Under the pieces are notes generated by a model. It made no database searches. It had not been told where the DNA came from and saw nothing but the letters and a program-made list of their open reading frames with translations. Shown piece after piece: positions 1-9,249 of a stretch of DNA of 64,000 nucleotides (position 1 is the stretch's first letter; each line of letters starts with the position of its first letter). The stretch is from contig CAYRGS010000006.1 of the NCBI GenBank assembly GCA_964423875.1, positions 1 through 64,000 of the forward strand, read 5' to 3'. The stretch is from CAYRGS01 sp964423875. GTDB lineage: Bacteria > UBA8248 > JACPRG01 > G963555815. The position numbers and the translations under genes are program-made.

Positions 1-2
1 CG

Positions 3-590
3 CGTCGGCTGCGGCCTTTGAGGAGGCGGGGGGGGCGCGGGGCCCTCAAGGCGCTCCTTCACTCCCTCGCCTTCGGCACCCTCAGGCTCTACATCGCCGA
101 CGACCCCTCCGGAACCATGACGCAGAAACAGATGGAGATGACGCTGGACGTGATGGCGCACAGCCTGGTGTACTGGACGCAGGACATCGTCCACCGGGGC
201 CTCATGGGACCCGGCGGCCGGATCTTCGCCATGACGAGCGAGGGGGGACACCGGGTCATCCCGAACTACGGGGCCGTCTCGGCCGCCAAGGCCGCTCTGG
301 AGTCCCACATCCGCCAGCTCGCCGCCGAGCTCGCTACCCGGGGGATCACGGCCAATGCCATCCGCGCAGGCGTGACGGACACCCCGGCCCTTCGGATGAT
401 CCCCGGCCACGAGATGATGATCGAAGTCACCCGGCAGAGAAACCCCGGGGGCCGCCTGACCACGCCGGAAGACATCGGCGCCGCCATCACCGTTTTCTGC
501 AAAGAGGGGACGGACTGGATGACCGGCAACGTGATCGGCGTGGACGGCGGAGAGGACGTCGTCGGCTTCGGCGAGGCGCCGAAGGGATAG
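3..590 (+). CDS. FabI/FabL-type enoyl-ACP reductase (SDR), 5'-truncated by the window
   Basis: C-terminal part of a short-chain dehydrogenase whose frame is open to the window edge, so the true start lies upstream. A LHSLAF segment matches the FabI/FabL strand-4 region. The active site reads Y-G-A-V-S-A-A-K, which is the YX6K spacing of enoyl-ACP reductases rather than the YX3K of ordinary SDRs. The C-terminus (GGRLTTPEDIGAAI...IGVDGG) resembles FabL. By family knowledge it would reduce enoyl-ACP with NAD(P)H in fatty acid synthesis, but FabL-like SDRs of unknown substrate also exist. The DUF309 gene begins 5 nt after its stop. Confidence 0.75.
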   Translation, partial: RRLRPLRRRGGRGALKALLHSLAFGTLRLYIADDPSGTMTQKQMEMTLDVMAHSLVYWTQDIVHRGLMGPGGRIFAMTSEGGHRVIPNYGAVSAAKAALESHIRQLAAELATRGITANAIRAGVTDTPALRMIPGHEMMIEVTRQRNPGGRLTTPEDIGAAITVFCKEGTDWMTGNVIGVDGGEDVVGFGEAPKG

Positions 591-595
591 AACCG

Positions 596-1030
596 TTGCC
601 TGAACGCTCAAAACCGGGAAACCGGGAGGTCTACGACGACCCCATCTCGTTCCCCGGCCGGGCCCGGGAAGGGGTGGCGCTTTTCAACGGCGGCGAATAC
701 TGGGAATCCCACGAAGCCTGGGAAGACCTTTGGCGGGAGGGAAACCCGACCGAGCGGCTTTTCTACCAGGGCCTGATTCAGGTCGCGGCCGGGTTCGTCA
801 AGATTCAGAAGGTGTGGCACGCGCCGGCCGTCTTGAACCTTCAGAAAGGACTCTCCAAGCTGGAGGTTCTGGGAGACCCCGACGTCCCCATCGACCTGCC
901 GGCCTTCGTTCGCGAGACCCGCGCCGTCCTGGAAAACCTGAAGTCCCTCGGCCGGGTCCGGTTCGAAGAGGAGCTGTGGACCCGGTGGCCCAAGATCACA
1001 TACCGGCCGCAGGGGTCGCGAAGAACCTGA
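596..1030 (+). CDS. DUF309 domain-containing protein
   Basis: A 144-residue protein with the DUF309 signature FNGGEYWESHEAWEDLW near residues 30-46, followed by FYQGLIQVAAGFVK. This is a small helical family of unknown biochemical role with a conserved HE pair. The TTG start is chosen because AAGGGAT lies 8 nt upstream, overlapping the end of the preceding reductase gene, so the two are probably cotranscribed. Length is normal for the family. The function is not known. Confidence 0.8.
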   Translation: MPERSKPGNREVYDDPISFPGRAREGVALFNGGEYWESHEAWEDLWREGNPTERLFYQGLIQVAAGFVKIQKVWHAPAVLNLQKGLSKLEVLGDPDVPIDLPAFVRETRAVLENLKSLGRVRFEEELWTRWPKITYRPQGSRRT

Positions 1031-1543
1031 CTCCGTGTCATTCCGGTGAGCCAGCCAACAGCCGAGCCGAACCTTGTGTGAGGAGGCAGGCAATGGGCTT
1101 CGCTACAGCGATGTCAGGTTCCCACACTTTTAGGCATACACAAACAGTGCCACGGGCATCGACAAACCCAAGCGTTCCGGCGTGATCGATTCACAGCCTC
1201 TATATCCCGTCGGGCAACCTGAACCGTGATAATCTGGATGGGCCGGCGGGATGCGGCCTTTGAGGAGGGGGGCAAGCGCCTGACCCCCATTGCTCACAAA
1301 GTGTGACGGGCCGGTACGGAAACCGGCCCCTACGGCACACGGCGTTTTTTAGCGTAGGGACCGGTCTCCGTACCGGCCCGAAAAACGACCGATTGGCGTA
1401 TCCGTCAGCATCAACGGAAACGGACCACCGAGGGTGATTCCTCGTCCAATCACGATTCAGTGGATGGGTTGGTAAGAAATCCGGCCTAACGGCGAGACGA
1501 GGGCTTCGGCGGATTCGGCTTTGCCGGAATCCTGGGGATGAAA
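1031..1543. other. Gene-free stretch with a hairpin repeat
   Basis: About 510 nt with no supported gene. It holds the long hairpin at 1308-1379. It also holds a 17-nt exact repeat (TGCGGCCTTTGAGGAGG, 1252-1268) of a segment at 10-26 inside the reductase gene. Small overlapping reading frames here look like composition artefacts. Confidence 0.6.
1308..1379. repeat. Long intergenic hairpin repeat, copy 1
   Basis: Two 27-nt arms (1308-1334 and 1353-1379) are complementary at 25 of 27 positions and are separated by an 18-nt loop containing a T6 run. The arms end in CCCCTACG and CGTAGGGA next to the loop. A second copy with the same architecture lies at 23445-23518. This fits a REP/MITE-like dispersed family and could also terminate transcription after the DUF309 gene. 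Confidence 0.75.
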
Positions 1544-3865
1544 ATGGAATATCGGGTCATCGGTCAGCGGATTCCCTCCGTGGAAGCCTGGGAGAAGTCC
1601 TCGGGCGGGGGCCAGTACGCCTCGGATGTCTCGGTCCTCGGGATGCTCTGGGCGAAGGTCCTCAGAAGCCCCCTCCCCCACGCCCGGGTCCTGTCCATCG
1701 ACGCCTCCCGGGCGAAAAGCCTCAAGGGCGTTCGCGCCGTCCTGACCGCCGCCGACTGCCCGGAAGTCAAATGGGGCCACATGATCCACGACGAGACCGT
1801 CCTGGCTGTCGACAAGGTCCGATACGCGGGGGACGAGGTCGCCGCCGTCGCCGCAACCGACCCCGACGCCGCCGAAGAGGCCCTGGAGGGGATTCACGTC
1901 GAGTACGAGCCCCTGCCGGCCGTCGGAACGACCGGGGAGGCCTTGGCCGAAGGGGCGCCTCTCCTTCACGAGGAGGGGCCCGGAAACATTGCGATGCGGG
2001 GGGACATGGAGCGCGGCAAGTTCGACCAGGCCTATGAGCGCGCCGCCCACAAGGTCGAGGCCACGTTCGAGACCTCGTCCGCCCACCAGTGCTACATGGA
2101 GCCCATGGGGGCCGTCGCCGACTTCGCCCCCAATGGCCGCCTGACGCTTCACGTCGGCATCCAGGACCCCTGGATCGCGCGCCGCCACTACGCTGGGATT
2201 CTCGGGATGAAGGCGTCTGACATCCGGATGGTCCACTCTTTCGTGGGTGGCGGATTCGGCTCCAAGAAAATGGTCCGCCTTCACCTGATCGCCGCGCTTC
2301 TCTCGAAGAAGGCCGGGCGACCCGTCCGGCTGGACAACACCCGCACCGACGAGTTTCTGACCACCCACCCGCGGGTCCCCATGACCATCCACCTCAGGCT
2401 GGCGGCCGATTCTGAAGGGAGCCTCGTCGCGAAATCCTCCGACGTCATCGCCGACAACGGGGCGTACAGCAACGAGGCGCCGGCCATCACGGGCATCGCC
2501 TCTTACCGGATGGACAACCTCTACCGGATCCCCAACGTCAAGAACCAATATCGGCTCGTCTACACAAACAAGCTTCCGACGGGGGGATACCGGGGGTTCG
2601 GCAACCCGCAGGGGGCGTTCGCCCTGGAGTCCGGCGTCGACATCCTCGCCAAAGAGCTGGGCATGGACCCGGCCGCACTCCGGATGAAGAACTTCGTCCG
2701 TCCCGGGGACGTGACCATGCACGGCTTTCGAATCGGATCGGCCGAAATCCGGGAATGCGTCGAGAAAGCGAAATCCGAGACGGATTGGGACCGAAAACGC
2801 GCGGGGAGGGGGAATTTTGAGTCCCCGGCTTCTTCGCCGCATGGAAAGGGCGTCCGCCGAGGCGTCGGCATGGCCTGCTGCATCCACGGCTCCGGGTTCC
2901 GGGGGGCCTACGGGGACTTCGACGGAGGCGCCGCCGTCATCCAGGTCGACGAAGAGGGCCGCGCCTTCCTCCTGACGGGCGAAACGGACATCGGCCAGGG
3001 TGCCCGCACGGTGCTCGCCCAGATCACCGCGGAAGAGCTCGGCGTCGGCCTAGAGGACGTCCGGGTCTCCGGCGTGGACACCGATGTGACACCGGCCTGC
3101 CTGGGGGCGTACGCGAGCCGGGTAACGACGGTGGGCGGCCACGCGGTGGCCAGGGCCGCCCGGGACGCCCGGGAGAAGATCCTCGCCTTCGCGGCCGAGC
3201 GCCTGGAGTGCCGGCCGGAGGATCTCGAAACCGAGGACGGCGAGATCCGGGTCGAGGGCGCGCCCGGGCGGGGGATGGGCTTTTCTGACGCCGCGCGCGA
3301 AATGATCACGGCCGCGGGCGGAAAACCCATTGTCGGCGAGGGCGCGTTCGTCACGCCCCCCGAGGTGGTCATCCCGGACGCCTCCCGCTACGGCCACGCG
3401 ACGCTCGCCTACGCCTTCGCCGCGCACGTCGCCGAGGTGGCAGTGGACATCGAGACCGGCCGGGTGGTGATCGAGCGCGTAACGGCCGTCCACGACTCGG
3501 GCCGGATCATCAATCCCCTCGCCGCCGAGGGCCAAGTAGAGGGCGGCGTCGTACAGGGGCTGGGCTGGGCGGTGTCGGAGGAGATGGTCTTCGATGGCGG
3601 GCAGGTGATGAACCCGAATTTCTACGATTACCGCATTCCCACCATCGTGGACGCGCCGGATGTCCGCGTCCGGTTCGTCGAGGGGGAGCCCGACGGGGAC
3701 GGCCCAGGAGGCCCGTACGGCGCGAAAGGGCTGGGCGAGCCGGCCCTCGTCCCGACGGCTGCGGCCGTGGCCAACGCGGTCGCCCACGCTTTGGGCACGC
3801 GGATTCGGAGCCTGCCCATCACCCCCGAAAAGGTCGTCGAGGCGCTCGGGGGCTCCAGATCATAA
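1544..3865 (+). CDS. Xanthine dehydrogenase family, molybdopterin-binding large subunit
   Basis: A protein of about 770 residues in the aldehyde oxidase/xanthine dehydrogenase (CoxL/XdhB-type) family. The N-terminal a/b hammerhead starts MEYRVIGQRIP. Molybdenum-cofactor motifs follow: GGGFGSKK near residue 230, GYRGFGNPQGA, ETDIGQGA and GGVVQGLGWA. The C-terminal KGLGEP carries the catalytic glutamate. These enzymes hydroxylate N-heterocycles, aldehydes or CO; the substrate cannot be read here. ATG 1544 is preferred over 1538 because GGGG lies 6 nt upstream and homologues begin there. No FAD or 2Fe-2S subunit gene is adjacent, which is unusual for a functional complex. A CoxG-like gene lies far away at 54.3 kb. 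Confidence 0.9.
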   Translation: MEYRVIGQRIPSVEAWEKSSGGGQYASDVSVLGMLWAKVLRSPLPHARVLSIDASRAKSLKGVRAVLTAADCPEVKWGHMIHDETVLAVDKVRYAGDEVAAVAATDPDAAEEALEGIHVEYEPLPAVGTTGEALAEGAPLLHEEGPGNIAMRGDMERGKFDQAYERAAHKVEATFETSSAHQCYMEPMGAVADFAPNGRLTLHVGIQDPWIARRHYAGILGMKASDIRMVHSFVGGGFGSKKMVRLHLIAALLSKKAGRPVRLDNTRTDEFLTTHPRVPMTIHLRLAADSEGSLVAKSSDVIADNGAYSNEAPAITGIASYRMDNLYRIPNVKNQYRLVYTNKLPTGGYRGFGNPQGAFALESGVDILAKELGMDPAALRMKNFVRPGDVTMHGFRIGSAEIRECVEKAKSETDWDRKRAGRGNFESPASSPHGKGVRRGVGMACCIHGSGFRGAYGDFDGGAAVIQVDEEGRAFLLTGETDIGQGARTVLAQITAEELGVGLEDVRVSGVDTDVTPACLGAYASRVTTVGGHAVARAARDAREKILAFAAERLECRPEDLETEDGEIRVEGAPGRGMGFSDAAREMITAAGGKPIVGEGAFVTPPEVVIPDASRYGHATLAYAFAAHVAEVAVDIETGRVVIERVTAVHDSGRIINPLAAEGQVEGGVVQGLGWAVSEEMVFDGGQVMNPNFYDYRIPTIVDAPDVRVRFVEGEPDGDGPGGPYGAKGLGEPALVPTAAAVANAVAHALGTRIRSLPITPEKVVEALGGSRS

Positions 3866-3978
3866 AGACGGCCGGCGGCTGACGCCTTCCGTCGGGGCCA
3901 GGACGATACCCGCTTTCCCACATACAGGATAGGGAAGTACACCCTGAACTGGAAGTGCCTGTCCTGTCATGGCTTTGA

Positions 3979-4368
3979 CGAAAACCATGTCTCCTTCAGC
4001 TGTTTGCCTTGGCCTACAACCTGGCCAACTTCCTGCGGAGGCCGGCATTGTCAAGAGTGGTGAAACACTGGTCGCTGACGATGCTTCGCGAGAAGCTGAT
4101 TAAGGTCGGGGCGAAGGTGGTCACCCACGCCCGGTACATCACCTTCCAGATGGCCGAGGGGGCGGTGTCGCGTCAAGTGTTCAGGGCTATTCTTGAGCGA
4201 ATCCGACGGTTGTGGTTGCCGCCTCCGGCGCCGGATACCGGAAAATGGAGCCGATGGCCTGGAAGCTTAGTGACGTGGTGGAGACGGGGGATCAGTCTGT
4301 GCCGAACTCCCCTGAGTGTGCCGGTAGAGCTGGGTTTTCAAGGGATTGCGGCTTTAAGATGGCCATAG
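3979..4368 (+). pseudogene. IS1380-family transposase, C-terminal remnant
   Basis: The frame reads LLQLFALAYNLANFLRR, then VKHWSLTMLREKLIKVGAKV and HARYITFQMAE, which I recognise as the C-terminal end of IS1380-type DDE transposases. An in-frame stop at 3976-3978 cuts it off and no N-terminal part is present, so it is inactive. The last 22 codons read into the 185-bp inverted repeat that recurs at 8964-9148. It marks an old insertion just upstream of the molybdoenzyme genes. Sequence 3866-3978 before it holds nothing recognisable. Confidence 0.75.
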
Positions 4369-4485
4369 CCTCTCAATTGAGCGGACGGTTCTGAAAAGAG
4401 ATCCTGAATCTGTGATAAAACAAGGGACTTTCACGTCACACGAGAACAACAGGATGGCTAAAAGTGGTCATCGGGGAAATCCCGG
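4301..4485 (+). repeat. IS-derived inverted repeat, left copy
   Basis: 185 nt that match 8964-9148 in reverse complement, ungapped, with roughly 90 percent identity by eye. The copy starts inside the transposase remnant and ends about 40 nt before the first molybdoenzyme start codon. It is therefore the 3' end of the IS1380-like element plus adjoining sequence. Confidence 0.85.
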
Positions 4486-4523
4486 ATGTAGACAAGAACA
4501 AAGCCCCAATGAGGGTCAGGCCC

Positions 4524-6701
4524 ATGGAAGAAATCAAGAGAAGTGTCTGCGCCCTAGATTGCCCTGACTGCTGTTCCCTGCTGGTAACCGTTCGGGACGG
4601 AAAAGTCGTCAAGGTCACTGGGGACCCCGACCACCCTTACACTCAAGGATTCATATGCAAGAAGGTTGAGCTTTATCCAAAAAGGCTTTACTCCCGTTTC
4701 CGCATCTCGTCGCCGATGCGAAGAATCGGGAAAAAGGGGGAGGGCCGGTTCAAGCCGATTACTTGGGATGAAGCGCTGGACGAGATCACCAGCCGGTTTC
4801 GTGAAATCATCCAATCATGGGGAGGCGAAGCTATTCTCCCTTACTCTCACACCGGGACGATGGGCCTGATCCACATGAACTTCCCCCAGCGGTTCTTTCA
4901 CCGCATCGGGGCGAGCCGGCTCGATCGGACCATCTGCATCGGCTCGGCTTACGCGGGTTGGTCGGTGACCGTCGGAAAAGTGATCGGCAACGATACGGAG
5001 ACCATTCCAGAGTCAGATTTTATCATCCTGTGGGGCTGCAACGCGGTATCCACCAATATCCACCTCATCCCAATGCTGAAGGAGGCGCGGCGCCGCGGTG
5101 CCCACATCCTCTACATCGACCCCTATGTTAATCGGACGGCCCGCTTCGCCGACGAGCATCTGATGATTCGTCCTGGAACTGACGCGGCCCTAGCCCTAGC
5201 GTTGATGCATGTCCTCGTTGAGGAAGGGCTCGTTGACCAAGATTTCATCGACCGCTACACCCTCGGCTTCGAAGCGTTGAAAGTGCGTCTCGGCGAGTAT
5301 CCGCCCGAGCACGCCGCAAAAATTACTGGCATTCCCTCTGAGACCATCCGTGATCTCGCGGAACGGTATGGTAGGGCCCGTGCCCCCTTCATCCGGATAG
5401 GCATTGGTACATCACGACATACGAATGGCGGGATGGCCGTGAGGACTATGGCCTGCCTTCCCGGCCTTGTGGCGGCCTATCACAAGCGCGGGGGTGGAGC
5501 CTTCGTCTCAAGCGATAACGCCTTTCCATTGGACTGGGGAATTGTGGATAGACCGGATTTACAGCCAGGGGACTCGGGTGCCTGGATCCCTCACGAGGTG
5601 GTCTTGGGTGTCGTCGGCAAGTCTTACCCTGATTTTGAACCGAAGAGGACGAGCACAAGACTCTTGAACATGTGCAGGCTGGGAGAAGCCCTCCTGGAGG
5701 TTGAGGACCCGCCGGTGAAAGCGCTTTTCGTCTATTCCTCCAACCCCGCCGCGATCGCGCCCCAGTCGGCGAAGGTGATCGAAGGCCTCAAGCGGGAGGA
5801 TCTTTTTACGGTGGTCCATGACGTGGTTTTGACCGACACGGTCGATTACGCCGACATTGTCCTGCCTGCACCTACGTTCCTCGAGACGGAGGACCTCTAC
5901 TTCAGTTACGGCCAGTATTATCTCCAAAGGGCGACGCCCGCCGTTCAGCCTTTAGGTGAAGCGAAGAGTAATTGGGAGCTTTTCAGTCTCCTAGCCAAAA
6001 AAATGGGGTTCGAGGAAGCGGTCTTTCAAGAGGGTACGGAGAAAATCATCGAGGACCTGGTAGACAACGATCTGTGCCGAGAGATGGGTATTGGTAAGAA
6101 TGAGCTGTCCGACTTTCGGAGCCATCGGGTCGGGTTCCCTCGTGATGAGAATCCATTCAAAGATGGCTTCTTCACCCCGTCGGGAAAGCTGGAGTTCTAT
6201 TCTGAGACGTTGGCGCAAGCCGGCCTCGATCCCCTACCGGATCACGTACCCTTGGCAGAAGGCAGCGAGACACCCGCCCTTCTCAAGAAGTATTCTTTAC
6301 AACTGATTGTCCCGCCCGCTCACCACTTTCTCAATTCTTGTTTCGGAGAGGTCGAGGACCTCATCTCCGCCGAACGAAAGCCGTACCTCTTCATCCATCC
6401 TGAGGATGCTGTTTCTCGTGGAATTGAAGAGGGAGATCTGGTCAGGGTTTTTAACGATCGGGGGGAGAACTTCCGCTTCGCCAAGTTAGGCGAAAGGACA
6501 CTCCCCGGTGTTACTGTAACCGAAGGAATCTGGTGGGCAAAGCTCTCTCCTGGCCAGAAAAGCACAAATCAACTTACGTCCGAACGGCTGACGGATCTCG
6601 GGAGAGCGGCCACGCTCCACTCGAACCTAGTGGAAGTCGAAAAGGTGGAACCCGATGTTGCCGAAGCACTTCTAGAAGGTTTTCAGCAAGGCACAGTTTA
6701 A
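4524..6701 (+). CDS. Molybdopterin oxidoreductase (DMSO reductase superfamily), first of a convergent pair
   Basis: A protein of about 725 residues with an N-terminal 4Fe-4S motif C9-x3-C13-x3-C17-x27-C45, a molybdopterin domain and a C-terminal MopB-CT domain (FIHPEDAVSRGIEEGDLV). The likely molybdenum ligand is the Cys in RTICIGSAYAGW, so it is not selenocysteine. No TAT signal is visible, which suggests a cytoplasmic enzyme; the substrate is unknown. ATG 4524 is preferred because homology to the family starts just after it. A GTG at 4464 would add 20 residues encoded partly by the inverted repeat. G+C is visibly lower than in neighbours. It is convergent with a paralogue at 6941-8893, with an AT-rich 239-nt gap holding no gene. 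Confidence 0.9.
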   Translation: MEEIKRSVCALDCPDCCSLLVTVRDGKVVKVTGDPDHPYTQGFICKKVELYPKRLYSRFRISSPMRRIGKKGEGRFKPITWDEALDEITSRFREIIQSWGGEAILPYSHTGTMGLIHMNFPQRFFHRIGASRLDRTICIGSAYAGWSVTVGKVIGNDTETIPESDFIILWGCNAVSTNIHLIPMLKEARRRGAHILYIDPYVNRTARFADEHLMIRPGTDAALALALMHVLVEEGLVDQDFIDRYTLGFEALKVRLGEYPPEHAAKITGIPSETIRDLAERYGRARAPFIRIGIGTSRHTNGGMAVRTMACLPGLVAAYHKRGGGAFVSSDNAFPLDWGIVDRPDLQPGDSGAWIPHEVVLGVVGKSYPDFEPKRTSTRLLNMCRLGEALLEVEDPPVKALFVYSSNPAAIAPQSAKVIEGLKREDLFTVVHDVVLTDTVDYADIVLPAPTFLETEDLYFSYGQYYLQRATPAVQPLGEAKSNWELFSLLAKKMGFEEAVFQEGTEKIIEDLVDNDLCREMGIGKNELSDFRSHRVGFPRDENPFKDGFFTPSGKLEFYSETLAQAGLDPLPDHVPLAEGSETPALLKKYSLQLIVPPAHHFLNSCFGEVEDLISAERKPYLFIHPEDAVSRGIEEGDLVRVFNDRGENFRFAKLGERTLPGVTVTEGIWWAKLSPGQKSTNQLTSERLTDLGRAATLHSNLVEVEKVEPDVAEALLEGFQQGTV

Positions 6702-6940
6702 GCGAACCCATTCAAGCAAAAGAATTTTCAGCTTCAAGTTCTTCACAAGAGTGTTCTTTTCGACTGAAATAGGACCGAATCAAAAAACATCCCATCTCAA
6801 ATGAAGTTGGGGTCAAGTCTTACATTCCAACATCCCATATTGAAACTTCTCATCGATTATATACAAACCCTAGTGGTTTTCGGAAAGGGTTATAATCCAA
6901 AAGCCTCTGGCTTTGCGAACCGAAACACCACCAGGGAGAG

Positions 6941-8893
6941 TTATCCATCTACGACTACGGAGACTCGCGTCTCGTAGTACCCCGGACATTCGCCGAAATT
7001 GGACATGACGTCTTCCGTGAGCACGTTGACCCCGCGGCCCTTTTTGACCCAGCCGCCCACCCGAACAACGCAAACATCGGTCCGAAGCCCCGAGTCCAAA
7101 GCGAACTGGACGTGGTATTCCCCCTGAGCTGAGAAAACCCGACCGGTTGCGTCCTGCTGGATGGCGAAACGGGCAGCCGTCTCCGGGTGGAGCCAAGCCT
7201 TCGGCACCCGCCCTTCCTGCTGGGATTCAAGCACCTGGGAGGCCTGAAACTTGGGATCCTTGAGGGAAAGAAGGCTGAGGGGGTAGCGCTCGTCCTTTGT
7301 AGACGGCTCGTTGGGCTCCCATTCTTCCAGAAACTCAAACTGGCCAGAGGAGGTGGGGAAGCTCCCATCCATGTAGGCCACCTCCGGCCAGTCAGGATTG
7401 CGGAAAACCTCACCCACAGCGCTGTCAGGGTCAAGGCCATGTTTCGCCATCGGCTTGAGGGCCGTGCCAAGAATCTTCTCAACGGGATGGCCGAGGTAGC
7501 GATCCTCGATGCCAAGCCGCTCGGCCAAAAGCCCCACTATCTCCCAGTCAGTCTTGACCCCTTCCGGGGGTTGCACAACGGGGACAACTGGGCCGACATA
7601 AGGGTTCCAGCTCGCCACCCGGACGTCCCTCTCCTCCAAAAACATAGCGCAAGGCAGGAAAACGTCCGCACATTCGGCTGTGTCTGTTAGGAACTGGTCG
7701 ACGACGATAACGAAGTCAATGGACTGAAGGGCCTTTGCCATCTTGGTAGCATTGGGGCATTGGGCCACCGGGTTCCCGGCGTGGATGTAGGCCACCCGGA
7801 GGGGCGGATCCTTCATGTGAAGGATGGCTTCCCCCAAAAGGGCCTTGGGCGCCTTGCGGTGGCAGGTGGCGAATTCCTTTCCATCTGGAGACCGATCGAA
7901 ATACCAAAATCCGTCCGCATCATAATCAAAACCGCCCCCCTTAACACCCAGGTTTCCGGACACCGCAGAAAGGGCCAGGATGAGACGGGTAAACTCGACT
8001 CCCTGCTGGTAGTGCTGCGGGCCTCGGCCCATACACACCTTGGCGGGCCGGTAGTTGGCAAAGAAGTCACCGATTTCCCAAAGGACCTCCACCGGGAGGC
8101 CCGAGCCCACCGAAAGCGTTTCCCATGAAAACTTCCCGGCTAATTGCTCAATAGCCTCGGGGTTAGCTGACCGGTTTTCCATAAAGTTCCGATCCACCCT
8201 ACCCGTTTCTAAGAGATGCTTGCAGATGGCCAGGGCCAAGTGTCCATCTCCCCCCGCCCTCACTGCGTAATGATGGTCGCAAAACTTAGCTGATTCATTC
8301 CGGACCGGATCGATGAGAAGCACCTTCGCGCCCTGCTCTCTGACCTTCTTAATGAGTGGGACCATGTGGACAGAGTAGGACGCCGGGTTTCTCCCCCATA
8401 TGACCACCATGCGGCTGTTCAACATGTCGGCTGGCTCACTCACTCTGCAATTGCCGAGGCTTTGTTGCATACCGACGAGGCCAGCGTCGTGGCAGAGAGT
8501 GCTCGACGCTACCGTGGGGCCGCCCAGGAGGTTAAAGAGGCGGATGTTGTACCAATTGGAGAGACCAAAGGAGCCTGCGCTCATGTAGTAGAGGATGGAC
8601 AGGGGACCATACTCCTCCACCGCCACGCGGAGCTTTCTCGTGATTAGGTCCAGAGCTTCATCCCATGAAATCTTTTCCCAGCCACCTCCTGCCTTCCGTA
8701 GCGGGGACGTAACCCGCTCCGGACTGTACAAACGGTCCAGGAAGCGGTTCATGCGCAGGCAAAGAAATCCTTCTGTGTAGGGGTGATCCTTAGCACCCCG
8801 AAGCCGAATAATTCGCCCATCCTCCACTTCGGCGTCGATGCCGCAGGCGTCGTGACAGTCGAGCGCACACGTCGTCCGAACGGTCTTTTTCAT
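6941..8893 (-). CDS. Molybdopterin oxidoreductase (DMSO reductase superfamily), second of a convergent pair
   Basis: A 650-residue paralogue of the gene at 4524-6701 with identical 4Fe-4S spacing (C9, C13, C17, C45). The probable Mo-ligand Cys is in SSTLCHDAG, and GRNPASYSVH and VIVVDQFLTDTAECADVFLP lie in the cofactor domains. ATG 8893 is chosen because the Cys motif follows at the usual distance and GACGAGG precedes it. No signal peptide is seen. Such enzymes act as formate dehydrogenase-like or other oxo-transferases; the substrate is unknown. No electron-transfer subunits are adjacent. Its upstream region carries the right copy of the IS-derived repeat. Confidence 0.9.
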   Translation of the reverse strand: MKKTVRTTCALDCHDACGIDAEVEDGRIIRLRGAKDHPYTEGFLCLRMNRFLDRLYSPERVTSPLRKAGGGWEKISWDEALDLITRKLRVAVEEYGPLSILYYMSAGSFGLSNWYNIRLFNLLGGPTVASSTLCHDAGLVGMQQSLGNCRVSEPADMLNSRMVVIWGRNPASYSVHMVPLIKKVREQGAKVLLIDPVRNESAKFCDHHYAVRAGGDGHLALAICKHLLETGRVDRNFMENRSANPEAIEQLAGKFSWETLSVGSGLPVEVLWEIGDFFANYRPAKVCMGRGPQHYQQGVEFTRLILALSAVSGNLGVKGGGFDYDADGFWYFDRSPDGKEFATCHRKAPKALLGEAILHMKDPPLRVAYIHAGNPVAQCPNATKMAKALQSIDFVIVVDQFLTDTAECADVFLPCAMFLEERDVRVASWNPYVGPVVPVVQPPEGVKTDWEIVGLLAERLGIEDRYLGHPVEKILGTALKPMAKHGLDPDSAVGEVFRNPDWPEVAYMDGSFPTSSGQFEFLEEWEPNEPSTKDERYPLSLLSLKDPKFQASQVLESQQEGRVPKAWLHPETAARFAIQQDATGRVFSAQGEYHVQFALDSGLRTDVCVVRVGGWVKKGRGVNVLTEDVMSNFGECPGYYETRVSVVVDG

Positions 8894-8963
8894 GGCCCTC
8901 GTCCCCCAACGAATAAGAGGCAGCAAGAATGAGTCCGGTAAGCTGGGCGTCTTGTTATTTTAA

Positions 8964-9148
8964 CCGGAATTTCTCTGAACACCAATTTTAGTCATCCTGT
9001 CGTTCTCGTTTGACGTGAACGTCTCTTTTTTTATCACAGATTCAGGGGCTCTTTTCAGAACCATCCGCTCAATTGAGAGGCTATGGTCGTCTTAAAGCCG
9101 CAATCCCTTGAAAACCCAGCTCTACCTGCACACTCAGGGGAGTCCGGC
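8964..9148 (-). repeat. IS-derived inverted repeat, right copy
   Basis: Reverse-complement match of 4301-4485 over 185 nt without gaps. It lacks the transposase part seen at the left copy. It lies about 70 nt upstream of the second molybdoenzyme, so both convergent genes share the same leader-like sequence. The stretch 8894-9249 holds no gene otherwise. Confidence 0.85.
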
Positions 9149-9249
9149 TGCGAGCCGCGCCCGTAGGGTGGCGTCTGGGGAGGAATAGGTAGACACGCGA
9201 CGTCGACTCCCTCCACTCGCACCCGGCCTTGTCTGGTAGAATTGCGCAC

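Noticed and set aside
4464..4523. GTG start at 4464 for the first molybdoenzyme
   Set aside because: It would place the first residues in the IS-derived repeat. Homology starts just after ATG 4524.
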